Assembly (NCBI GenBank): GCA_963169815.1
Contig: CAUJDC010000057.1
Coordinates: 1 to 37,248, forward strand
Direction of reading: 5' to 3'
Source: Patescibacteria group bacterium
Lineage (GTDB): Bacteria; Patescibacteriota; Gracilibacteria; UBA1369
Length of the DNA stretch: 37,248 nt
The notes under the pieces were generated by a model, which saw nothing but the letters and a program-made list of their open reading frames with translations, searched no databases and was not told where the DNA came from. Within the stretch, counting starts at the first letter, position 1; each line of letters starts with the position of its first letter. Below, in pieces: positions 1-9,700 of this stretch. Made by a program: the position numbers and the translations under genes.

Positions 1-197
1 GCATATATAAATAGGAACGACAAAACCACGCCAACCATCAGCAGCCAAGAAGTCGACTCATTCCACAATCTCCACACAAAATAAATCAGCAATGGAAAAA
101 TCAGATAGCTTAGCCAGTAAATAACCGCCTGCAGATATCTCCAAAACATAATGGAAATTTATAATTTCCAGAATACTAGCACTGGTCTATTTACTTG

Positions 198-917
198 TCA
201 CTTTTTACTTTTACTCAAATCTCTTTCAATAGTACAACGTCCTAACACCTCATCAATTGGAAAACGTTTCAGCAAAGCCTTCTGAATTTGAACCTTATCA
301 AAAACAATTTTACCATCATATATTCTCATGCAAAATGCCTGCTCATCACCCTCAATCAGCGACTCAATATCTTTTTTCAACTTCCAATCAGGCATCACAC
401 TAACACTATTCAATTGAGACCAAACACGCACTAATGTGTCGTTAGATTTCCACCATTCCCAGCCATAGTCGACACCACCTTTGAGAACCACTCCCATCAC
501 CCTTTCCTGCTGTTTTTTTCTAAAATCAATTACATTATGAAGTTGATCAGAATCAATCGGCGCTGGCAAATCATCTTCCACACCTGCTTCGTGAAGCCTG
601 GTTTTTGCAACTATTGGATCTACTATAGTAGGTAGCTTTTCATCTCTTGGCGCAGAAGGATGTTCACTCCCGATATGAGTATGTACTCTTGCAGCCACAG
701 CATCGATTATATCTTCTGTCTGGCACTCTATTTGTTCATTTTCAAAAGCACTTGGAATAAATTCACCAAAAGCGGATCTACTTAAAGAGTAGGCTGTAGG
801 ACTAGGTATGCGACGTGTACCAGATTTTTTTGTACTTGCTTTCAAAGCTTCTAATACTTGATCACGATCATCTAGTTGCCCAAGTTTTCTTCCTCCTTCA
901 CCCATATTTAATTTCAC
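198..917 (-). CDS. hypothetical protein, no family recognised
   Basis: 239-aa ORF; no recognisable motif. Confidence 0.6.
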   Translation of the reverse strand: MKLNMGEGGRKLGQLDDRDQVLEALKASTKKSGTRRIPSPTAYSLSRSAFGEFIPSAFENEQIECQTEDIIDAVAARVHTHIGSEHPSAPRDEKLPTIVDPIVAKTRLHEAGVEDDLPAPIDSDQLHNVIDFRKKQQERVMGVVLKGGVDYGWEWWKSNDTLVRVWSQLNSVSVMPDWKLKKDIESLIEGDEQAFCMRIYDGKIVFDKVQIQKALLKRFPIDEVLGRCTIERDLSKSKK

Positions 918-999
918 AAAATAATTCTGCCATCAGCATAATTTCTGCTAACCATTTTTACCATCTCAAATAGACAAAAAAACTGGACTGATTGAGCTT

Positions 1000-1614
1000 T
1001 TAGCTTCTAGTCAAAAGTCGCTCAGCCATTTTTCGACCTGCTCTTTTACATTTAGCCATCAAAGCTGTATCATTCCTGGCCAATCTATTGGCATTCATTC
1101 CCGCGCCATAAATACCTCCCCAGGTTTTCGCTCCGAAATACCAGAAAACCAAACGTAACCAAAACACTGGAAATAGTGGCCAAACTAGTAAGCGTAACCA
1201 GCCCGGCGTTCCACAACTAACCAGATAATAAGTTCTGAGTTTGGTCAACATACCAGTTGGCTGATGGAGCCAATTAATCTTTTTCGGATTGAGAGCTTTG
1301 AAACTAAGTCTATCCAACAGATTTTTGAGCATCGCTGGCACACCAAAATTAAAAGTTGGCGACGCAATCACCAGCAAATCACATTCAGTTACCTTTTCCA
1401 CTAATTTCACAAATTCTGGCTCCTTGGCTGGATCCGGTACACGATTAAAGAAAGTGTAATAAGGTAATTCCTGATCAATCAGATAAATCTTTTCCGTCTC
1501 CACTCCTTCAACTTCTGCCGCACCCTCCAAAAAGGCATCGAGCATCGAATCGGAGTTAAATCCTTTCGAAGGAGAGCAGGCTAAAGCGGTAATTTTCTTT
1601 TTATTTTCAGTCAT
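1000..1614 (-). CDS. NAD(P)H-dependent FMN reductase / flavodoxin-like oxidoreductase
   Basis: Flavodoxin-like fold pattern: ITALACSPSKGFNSDSMLDAFLEGA..., LLVIASPTFNFGVPAMLKNLLDRL. Confidence 0.8.
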   Translation of the reverse strand: MTENKKKITALACSPSKGFNSDSMLDAFLEGAAEVEGVETEKIYLIDQELPYYTFFNRVPDPAKEPEFVKLVEKVTECDLLVIASPTFNFGVPAMLKNLLDRLSFKALNPKKINWLHQPTGMLTKLRTYYLVSCGTPGWLRLLVWPLFPVFWLRLVFWYFGAKTWGGIYGAGMNANRLARNDTALMAKCKRAGRKMAERLLTRS

Positions 1615-1642
1615 AAATTTGATGTTGTATAATAATTATACT

Positions 1643-3373
1643 ATGGACAATCAACAAATCGCCACTATATTTGAGGAAATCGGCCAACTCTTGGAAATTG
1701 ACGGGGCAAATCGCTTCCGTGTTTTAGCCTACAAAAACGCCGCTGAAAACATCCGCGGGATAGGCCGTGAACTCAAAACCATCTGGAAAGAAAATCCCGA
1801 CGAGCTCGGCGAACTACCTGGCATTGGCCAGGACTTAAGGGCCAAAATCGAAGAAATGCTTTCCACTGGCAGCTGTGAATTCCATCAAAAACTTTTGAAA
1901 AAATACGGTCATGGGCTTTTGGATATTTTAAAAATCCGCGGCCTCGGACCAAAAAAAGTCGCGCTCTTTTATCATGAACTTGGCGTCGACAATTTAGAAA
2001 AACTCAAAGCGGCCGCGCTCGCTCATCAACTCAGTACACTTCCACGCATGGGCGAAAAAAGCGAACAGGAAATTCTCATTGCTCTCGACGAACACAGCAA
2101 ATACAGCCGGCGCATGCTGCTTTCCGAAGCCCTTCCTCTGGCTGAGCAAATCATTGCCCATTTAAAGTCACTCAAAGAAATTGATCAGCTCCAATATGCA
2201 GGTAGCCTCCGCCGCCGCAAAGAAACTGTCGGGGATTTGGACATTCTCACTGCACCAAAAAAGATCGAAGATGCCGACAAAATCATCAAACACTTTCAAG
2301 CTTTCCCTTTAATCAAAAACATCATCGCCAATGGCCCAACCAAATGTTCAGTGATTATGGAAAATGGCGTTCAGGCCGACCTCCGCGTAGTAGAGGTTCG
2401 CTCCTTTGGCGCTGCTCTTCATTACTTCACTGGCTCCAAAGATCACAATGTAGAAATCCGCTCACTCGCCCAGAAAGTAAATAAAAAAGTTAATGAATAC
2501 GGTCTCTGGCAAATTGAAAAAGATAAAAGCGAAACCTTTATTATCGGCGACACTGAAGAAAACATGTACAAAGCCGTTGGCCTCAAATTCATCCCACCAA
2601 CTTTGCGTGAAACTCGTGGCGAATTCGAAGCCTCAATCAATGACGAACTCCCTGCCTTGATCGAACTCTCTGATCTGCACGGCGACCTCAACGTCAATAC
2701 CAATGCCGGGCTTGGCCAACTCAATATCACTCAACTCTGTGAGCTTTATCAAAAAGCGAAATTCAAATACATTGCCATCGCCGACCAACTCAACACCTCC
2801 GAAGTTCCTTCACCTTTCACCGTAGAAAAACTCTCCGATCAATTAAAGGAAATCGATAAATTACAGAAGCAGCATCCTCACTTGCATCTGCTCAAATCAG
2901 TCAAAATTCCGGTCAACACTAACGGCTCGCTCGACCTTCCACCTGACAAAGTCCTCTCCGAACTCGATTTCATCACTATCAAGATTGCCCACAGTTTCAA
3001 TCTCCCTGAACCAAAACAAACCGCCCGTCTCTTAAAAGCCCTTGATACCCATAAAAAAGTTCAACAGATCTCCTGCCCAACCGCTCGCCTCCTCAATCAA
3101 CGCGAACCATTGGCAATGAATATCGAAAAGATTATCGAACATTGCGCCAAGTCCGATCAAATCTTGGAGATCAATTCACGTCCCGATCAGCTCGACTTGC
3201 CCGATGCTCAAATCAAATTAGCCAAAACCCATCGCGCCAAAATGGCCATCAACTCCGACCTGATTAACTCAACCGATTTAGATAATCTCAAGTATGGAGT
3301 TTGGACTGCACAAAGAGGTTGGGCTGAAAAAAAAGATATTGTGAACAGTTCTAGCAATTACTCCTCACTCTGA
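1643..3373 (+). CDS. polX: DNA polymerase X family with C-terminal PHP-like domain
   Basis: HhH motifs (LPGIGQDLRAKIEEML, IRGLGPKKVALFYHELG), polymerase motif GSLRRRKETVGDLDIL, third Asp in ADLRVV, C-terminal PHP homology. ATG at 1643 preferred over the TTG at 1619. Confidence 0.9.
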   Translation: MDNQQIATIFEEIGQLLEIDGANRFRVLAYKNAAENIRGIGRELKTIWKENPDELGELPGIGQDLRAKIEEMLSTGSCEFHQKLLKKYGHGLLDILKIRGLGPKKVALFYHELGVDNLEKLKAAALAHQLSTLPRMGEKSEQEILIALDEHSKYSRRMLLSEALPLAEQIIAHLKSLKEIDQLQYAGSLRRRKETVGDLDILTAPKKIEDADKIIKHFQAFPLIKNIIANGPTKCSVIMENGVQADLRVVEVRSFGAALHYFTGSKDHNVEIRSLAQKVNKKVNEYGLWQIEKDKSETFIIGDTEENMYKAVGLKFIPPTLRETRGEFEASINDELPALIELSDLHGDLNVNTNAGLGQLNITQLCELYQKAKFKYIAIADQLNTSEVPSPFTVEKLSDQLKEIDKLQKQHPHLHLLKSVKIPVNTNGSLDLPPDKVLSELDFITIKIAHSFNLPEPKQTARLLKALDTHKKVQQISCPTARLLNQREPLAMNIEKIIEHCAKSDQILEINSRPDQLDLPDAQIKLAKTHRAKMAINSDLINSTDLDNLKYGVWTAQRGWAEKKDIVNSSSNYSSL

Positions 3374-3615
3374 TCACCTTCCGTAAGGCCAGCCAAAGTC
3401 GCCAAAGAAATCAATTTCTTCCGTATGTCGCCAGCAGCCTTAGGTATTAGGCTTCGTGTGAGCATACGATTGTCGTCTGCATCAGGCTTTTCAGACACGC
3501 GCACTACGCCGCTTTCTTCAGGCTGAGGAATTGGATCTGTGCCCGCGGTCATTTGGTCCACTCCACTACTCATTGCTTCCATTAAATCTGTATTAAATTT
3601 TTCCGCACTACTCAT
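3358..3615 (-). CDS. hypothetical small protein
   Basis: 85-aa ORF in an otherwise empty interval; overlaps the polX 3' end by 16 bp. Confidence 0.45.
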   Translation of the reverse strand: MSSAEKFNTDLMEAMSSGVDQMTAGTDPIPQPEESGVVRVSEKPDADDNRMLTRSLIPKAAGDIRKKLISLATLAGLTEGDQSEE

Positions 3616-3637
3616 AAATTTTTAATTGTTAAACAAA

Positions 3638-3665
3638 AGGACGAGCTAGAATTATAGCCCGTCCT
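3638..3665 (-). terminator. Probable intrinsic terminator for the SIMPL-domain gene
   Basis: AGGACGAGCTA...TAGCCCGTCCT stem with one mismatch; on the minus strand followed by TTTTGTTTAA. Confidence 0.55.
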
Positions 3666-3683
3666 CTAATGATTTTCAAATTA

Positions 3684-4664
3684 CTATTCGATTTCGTAAG
3701 TAACAGAAACTGAAATATTCAATTCTTGTGTACCAGCTTCAATTGAAGGAGCCCTGCTTTCAGCCATACCAGCATCCATAGCCTTAACAGCAAAGTTAGC
3801 GTAAGGAACTGGATATCCGCCGCTTCCTTCAGAGAAAGTCACAACATTTCCAAGTCTAACTCCAGCAGCTTTTGCCATCATCTCAGCTTTTTCACGAGCC
3901 TTCTGGAAAGCAATTTCACGAGCCTGATTCTTCACAGTGCTGGCATCATCGAGATCAAATGAAAGTGAGCCAACTTGATTTGCACCAACTGCTGTACCTT
4001 TATCAATTACATCTTCAGTCTTAGTCAAATCACGAACTTTAACATCAACACTTTGAGTCAAAGAGTAACCAATAATTTTTGGTGTTTTAGAAACTGTAGC
4101 TCCAACTTTTTCGTCATAAACCACAGGATTATTGTAGTCATACTCTGGATTGAGATAATAACCAGTGGATTGAATGTCTTCTGACTTAATGCCGAGAGAT
4201 TTCATTTGATTAATTACAGCAGTCATTTTCTTGTTGCCATCTTCTGTAACAGCTTTAACTGTAGCACCAGTTGATACTACTGAGAGAGATACTCTAGCCA
4301 AATCTGGTTTAGCAGAGATCTTGCCCATACCATCAACAGTAATAGTTCTGTTATACGGAGCTGCGGTAAATTCTGCACGAATATTTTTATACCAAGGGTT
4401 ACCGAATACTTGCATACCAACCCAAATAGCTGACATCAGGAAGAATAAAGAAGCACAAAGAGCTAAAAGCATTTTACCGCTGTGTTTGCAGCGCTCGCCA
4501 TGCATTGATTCCATACTAGCTGGACCGCAACCACAACCTGCGCCACAGCCCATACCGTCCATACAGCACATACCGTCGCCACAGCAATTTTTATGAGCCT
4601 TGTCACCTTCGTGTTCACAGCTCATCATATCCATCATCATTTTTGGATCTTCCTTTTTTGGCAT
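3684..4664 (-). CDS. SIMPL domain-containing (DUF541-type) protein with Met/Cys/His-rich N-terminus and one TM segment
   Basis: ITVDGMGKISAKPDLARVSLSVVSTGATV... through ALREKAEMMAKAAGVRLGNVV-type SIMPL pattern; N-terminal MMMDMMSCEHEGDKAHKNCCGDGMCCMDGMGCGAGCGCG, then a hydrophobic segment. Confidence 0.85.
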   Translation of the reverse strand: MPKKEDPKMMMDMMSCEHEGDKAHKNCCGDGMCCMDGMGCGAGCGCGPASMESMHGERCKHSGKMLLALCASLFFLMSAIWVGMQVFGNPWYKNIRAEFTAAPYNRTITVDGMGKISAKPDLARVSLSVVSTGATVKAVTEDGNKKMTAVINQMKSLGIKSEDIQSTGYYLNPEYDYNNPVVYDEKVGATVSKTPKIIGYSLTQSVDVKVRDLTKTEDVIDKGTAVGANQVGSLSFDLDDASTVKNQAREIAFQKAREKAEMMAKAAGVRLGNVVTFSEGSGGYPVPYANFAVKAMDAGMAESRAPSIEAGTQELNISVSVTYEIE

Positions 4665-4796
4665 ATTTTTGTTTGTTTAAAATTTAGCACAGACATTCTA
4701 ACACACTCTCGCCAATTGTCCAAAATCTGCTAAACTGCAGAAAATGAATTTTCACCAACATGAAAAAAGTCAGCGGCATCATTCTGATTCTCATCA

Positions 4797-5618
4797 ATGG
4801 ACTACAGACGATTCGCAGCTGGATTTTTATGTATTATGATTTACACGAATTGGTTTGCCGCAAAAAGAATGTTTAAACTTCCCCACTACAATCAGGAACT
4901 CATACTCAAAGAGCCTTTCGGTAACAACGCTTTTGATTATGAAAGAAGGTCTCAGTCTCATCCTGAACCATATATACGCGTAGCGCCTCTACTTAGTTTT
5001 CCTTCTGCAGCAGCAGCTCTACAAAAATTCCAAATCGGCATCACCCCAGCCTTCGAAATTTATGATCAAGATAAACTCCGCGCCATGCCCGGTATGATGA
5101 ACTTCCTCCAATTTCCCGAAGCAACCTCCGGCCGGCCTATTTTTGTTTTCGACAATCATAATCACGCTTTTTTTTTCTGGCATATCAGCGCTCAACAATC
5201 ACAAATATCCGAGCCACTTTTACTCATTCACATCGATCAGCACAAAGATGCTCGCATCCCAACTTCTCTAATTTCTGCAGAGGACGCCCGTGACCCAGAA
5301 CTACTTTTCGAATACACCAATTTCACTCTCAATGTCGGAAATTTTATCCCACCTGCCATCAAAACAGATCTGCTTTCTAATGTTATCACCATTGACTCTG
5401 AGGCCACCATCAAAGCCTTCAAAACTCCTGCACAACCTTTCATTCTCGATATCGACTTAGATTTTTTCGCTCCTGAACTAGACTATATCGGCAATCAGCA
5501 CAAACTCGATTTGATTCGCGAATTACTTCCAAAAGCCGCCATGACAACCATAGCGACTTCACCTTATTTCATTGATCAAGACCTAGCTCAGAAATATCTG
5601 GAAGCGATTTTCAATTAA
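4797..5618 (+). CDS. UPF0489 / arginase-like fold protein
   Basis: FVFDNHNHAFFFW, LLIHIDQHKDARIP, FILDIDLDFFAPE motifs; true start may be ATG at 4869. Confidence 0.7.
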   Translation: MDYRRFAAGFLCIMIYTNWFAAKRMFKLPHYNQELILKEPFGNNAFDYERRSQSHPEPYIRVAPLLSFPSAAAALQKFQIGITPAFEIYDQDKLRAMPGMMNFLQFPEATSGRPIFVFDNHNHAFFFWHISAQQSQISEPLLLIHIDQHKDARIPTSLISAEDARDPELLFEYTNFTLNVGNFIPPAIKTDLLSNVITIDSEATIKAFKTPAQPFILDIDLDFFAPELDYIGNQHKLDLIRELLPKAAMTTIATSPYFIDQDLAQKYLEAIFN

Positions 5619-6361
5619 ACATTCAAAGTATTTACCATAACAACCATCAATAAAACTCCGAACAGGAAGGCTATTGTCTGTAACCATTTTTTATCTTTCT
5701 TAAAATCTTCATGTAAAGACGGAATCAAATCCGAACAAGAAATATAAATAAACATACCAGCATTAAAAGCCAAAAGTAGAGGCAAAGCACCTTCTACACT
5801 ACTGAGGAAATACCAACCAGCCACCGCTCCCATAATCGCCGTCAAACCAGAAATCAGATTATAAAAAAGCGCTTTTTTCACGGAAAAACCTGAATGTGTC
5901 AAAGCCACAAAATCTCCCAATTCCTGCGGCACTTCGTGCAAAATAATTGCCACAGTTGTAGCAATACCAACTGGCACACTCACTGCAAAAGCTGTCGCCA
6001 CTGCAATACCATCAAAGAAGTTATGTAGAGCATCTCCGAGTAAAATCAAATAAGCAGCTGGCTTAATTTCATGGTCATGAGTGTGTCCATGATGGTGATA
6101 CCAATGAATCAGTCTCTCCATCACAAAGAATACACAAACACCAGTCAAGAGAGTCCAATAAACTTCCTTACCCTGACTTTGTTCTAAAGCCTTAGGCAAC
6201 AAATCAGTAAGAGCGGTTGCCAGCATCACACCAGCCGCAATGCTAATCATCAGCCCCCCGTAACGCGCCTGTATCAATTCTTTTTTAAACAGTAAGACCG
6301 CTCCAATCAGAGAAACCAAGCTTACACCTATTGTCGCTAAAATGGCGTAAAACATGAACAT
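5615..6361 (-). CDS. ZIP family metal transporter
   Basis: HNFFDGIAVATAFAVSVPVGIATTVAIILHEVPQELGDF motif; His-rich loop HHHGHTHDHE. Confidence 0.92.
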   Translation of the reverse strand: MFMFYAILATIGVSLVSLIGAVLLFKKELIQARYGGLMISIAAGVMLATALTDLLPKALEQSQGKEVYWTLLTGVCVFFVMERLIHWYHHHGHTHDHEIKPAAYLILLGDALHNFFDGIAVATAFAVSVPVGIATTVAIILHEVPQELGDFVALTHSGFSVKKALFYNLISGLTAIMGAVAGWYFLSSVEGALPLLLAFNAGMFIYISCSDLIPSLHEDFKKDKKWLQTIAFLFGVLLMVVMVNTLNV

Positions 6362-6510
6362 TAAATTTTGAATAATAACCAGAACTTATCACAACAATCG
6401 CATTAATGCAATATGATTGCAGTTAATCTCAATATCTATTTACATCAAATTTATCTTTATTTAAGCCAAACTTTAAATAGATAAAATAAAATTAGTCCGC
6501 TGGTTCTGGT

Positions 6511-6582
6511 GGGCGCAGCACGGTTGCAACATCGGTCTTGTCAAACTGAGTGTTAGCGGTTCAACTCCGCTTGCGTCCACCA
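6511..6582 (+). ncRNA. Aberrant tRNA-like element (tRNA-Asp-like, GTC in anticodon position)
   Basis: 7-bp acceptor stem GGGCGCA/TGCGTCC, discriminator A plus encoded CCA, canonical T arm AGCGG-TTCAACT-CCGCT, 5-nt variable region, anticodon arm TCGGT-CTTGTCAA-ACTGA (8-nt loop); only a 3-bp D-arm remnant (GCA-CGGT-TGC). Confidence 0.5.
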
Positions 6583-6638
6583 CGAATCAACCCTTATAAT
6601 ATACTATGACAAGACTGGTGTTACAGCAGATGCTGCCT

Positions 6639-6663
6639 AAAAACCCGCTAATAGCGGGTTTTT
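6639..6663 (+). terminator. Intrinsic terminator downstream of the tRNA-like element
   Basis: AAAAACCCGCTA-A-TAGCGGGTTTTT near-perfect stem ending in a T run. Confidence 0.75.
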
Positions 6664-6724
6664 AGTTGACTTGCCCTCCCATCGAATCACCTCTAAACTC
6701 AAAACCAATGTAGCCCCAAAGTTT

Positions 6725-9700
6725 ATGTCAGATTTCCAAAAATATTATGACGGTCTCAATCTCGAGCAACGCGAGGCAGTAGATGCCATCGAAGGACCAG
6801 TTATGGTTATTGCCGGCGCGGGTACTGGTAAAACCCAGATCTTGGCTGTTCGCATCGCCAAAATCCTCCAGGAAACCCAAATTGATCCCTTCAACATTCT
6901 CTGTCTAACCTTTACCGAGGCTGGCGTCACGGCGATGCGCCAACGTCTCATTTCTATCATTGGGCCAGCCGCCTATCATATTAAGATTTGTACTTTCCAC
7001 GGTTTCTGTAATGAAATTATCAAGGAAAATTCTGAAGAGTTTGTCGTCAACAGAGACTTCGAGCAAATTGATGACTTAGAAAAAATTTTACTTCTCCAAG
7101 AAATCATCGATGAACTTGGCGTTCGCAGTGTAATAAGACCAAATGGCGATCCTTACTATTACCAATTCGATTTGGAAGGACGCATTAAAGATTTAAAAAA
7201 AGAAAATTTCAGCCCTGCCCGTTTCAGTGAGTCTCTCAATCAAATTGAAAATTTCTATAAACAAATTCAACCTCGCACCAAAAGCTTTACCGATATCAAA
7301 GGTTCCCCTGCCGAAGAAGAAATCAATAAAATGTCACCAGAGTTTTTACTCAAAGATTTCGAGCCAAAAAACACTATTGAACAAACTTACGCCAAATACC
7401 TAGACCAGCTCTGGCAAGACTATCAGTCAGCTTTAACAGGCCAAAAAAGAGTTGATTCCACCAAACGGACCGCTTTCAAAAAAGCCCTTAAAGATTTCCT
7501 GGCAAACATTGACAAGAATTTACCCAAGCAACGCGAGTTGGCTAAAGCTTATCAACTTTATCAGGATAAATTAATTGCGCGCAGCCGCTACGACTACGAA
7601 GACATGATTCTGATGGTCAGCCAGCGTTTTGAAGCCGATGCCCAAAAAACCGATGGTGGCTTACTACGAAAATATCAGGAAACTTATCAATACATTTTAG
7701 TCGATGAATATCAGGACACTAACTCTGCCCAGAATCGCACGGTTGAGCTATTAGGCAGTTTCTTCAACTCACCTAACCTCTTTGTCGTAGGTGATGACGA
7801 TCAATCCATTTACCGCTTTCAGGGAGCTTCCGTCGAAAATATTATCGATTACTATAAACGCTACAAATCCGAACTGAAGCTCATCACTTTGGTCAAAAAT
7901 TATCGTAGTCAGCAAAGCATTTTGGACGCTGCCAGTACCATGATTGAAAACAATCATGTGCGTATCGCTAGCTATCTCAATGAGAATTCCAACGTCAAAA
8001 TCGACAAAAAATTACAAAGCCAAAGTGAGCATCAAGTAGCACCGTTAGAACTGTTTATCTTTGAAACAGAAGCTCAGGAAAGTTATCAAATTGCTCAGGA
8101 AATTAAAACTTTGATTAGCCAGGGAGTTTCTCCTTCAGAAATTGCTATTTTATACCGTCAGCACAATGACGCTTTGGAATTAACTGAAGTTTTACTAAAA
8201 GAAAAAGTTCCTTTTGAACTTAAAGCTGGCCAGGATATTTTGCAGGATTTACAGGTTGGCAAATTGCTTTCACTTTTCCGCACCATTGAAAATCCACATG
8301 ACAATGAGGAACTAGCCCAAACTCTCTTCACTGACTTTTTGAAAATTCCGCGCGCCGATTTACTTTCACTGATATATTATTATTCTCAAAATCGTTTGGA
8401 GCGACAGGGCTTCAGTTTATTCCATTTACTCAATCAGCCAGAACATTTAAAGCAGGCTCACTTATCTGAGCCAGCTGCTTTCCAAAAGCTGCATCAACAA
8501 ATTATCGTCTGGAGAGATTCTGCTGAAAATCAAACTCTAAATTTATTTTTTGAAACAGTGATCAAGCAGTCTGGCTTTTTGCAGTATTTGATGGAATCCG
8601 ATTCACGCATCGAAACCCTCAATAAACTCAATACCCTCTTCCGTCAGATCAAAAATGCCACTCGAAAAAATCATCATCTGACCATTACTGACTTTCTGGA
8701 AGATTTACAAATGCGTTCAGAAAATAGCTTAAGTTTATTGGAAGAACCATTACAAATCAGCCGCGACGCTGTTCTACTGATGACTGCCCACGCTTCCAAA
8801 GGCTTGGAATTCGAACATGTTTTCATCATCAGATCTACCAGCCGCAATTGGGGTAAGGGCCGCAACATGGACAAGATAAACTTACCCAAAGGTTTAATCC
8901 AAACCATTATCAATGACGAAAAATTGGAACGTGAAGAAGATGAAAGACGTCTTTTTTACGTAGCTCTGACTCGTGCCAAAAAAATGTGCCATTTGAGCTA
9001 CAGCAAATTCCGTTCGGAAACCAATAAAGTCAAAGAAGATCTGGTTTCAATGTTTGTTTCAGAAATTCCGGCTGAACTCCTTTCTCAAGAGGATTATACC
9101 AATGCCAGCCCTGTTCAAATCGAGGCGCTGGAATCGTTATTACTGCAACCAAGTGAACAGCCTTTCTCAAGCATCGAAGAAGGCCTTTTACGTAAAGCGG
9201 TCAGCGAACATGTCATCTCACCTACCAGTTTAAATCATTATCTGACTTGTCCGCGCAAATTCATGTATCAGAATTTGCTACGCATACCACAGGCCAAAAA
9301 TCGCTCGGCTTCACTCGGTACTGCCATCCATGCTGCTTTGGATAAATTCTTCCGCGAATACAATCGCAAGAAAATCAAACCACCGGTTGAATTTATACTG
9401 CTACATTTCAAAGCCAGCCTGGATAAAGAATTGTTGAAAGAAAAAGACCATCAGGAATTGTTGGAAATTGGCAAAAACATCATCAGTGATTTCTATGAAG
9501 ATAAACAAAACAGCTTCAACTCTGAAACCATTACCGAATACAATTTCTCCAGTCATGGAGTTAATATTGAAGGCATACCTATCACTGGTAAAGTCGATAA
9601 GATTGAGCCAAACAGTGAAAATAATTTAGTGGTAACCGATTTCAAAACTGGCAATGCTGATAGTGGTTTAAGCAAAATTCGTCATGGCGAAGATTATTGG

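Noticed and set aside
2443-2730. Antisense ORFs inside polX, SIMPL, helicase, mod, res, SRPBCC, SDR and copA genes
   Set aside because: Low-complexity shadow translations opposite well-supported coding genes; no family motifs.
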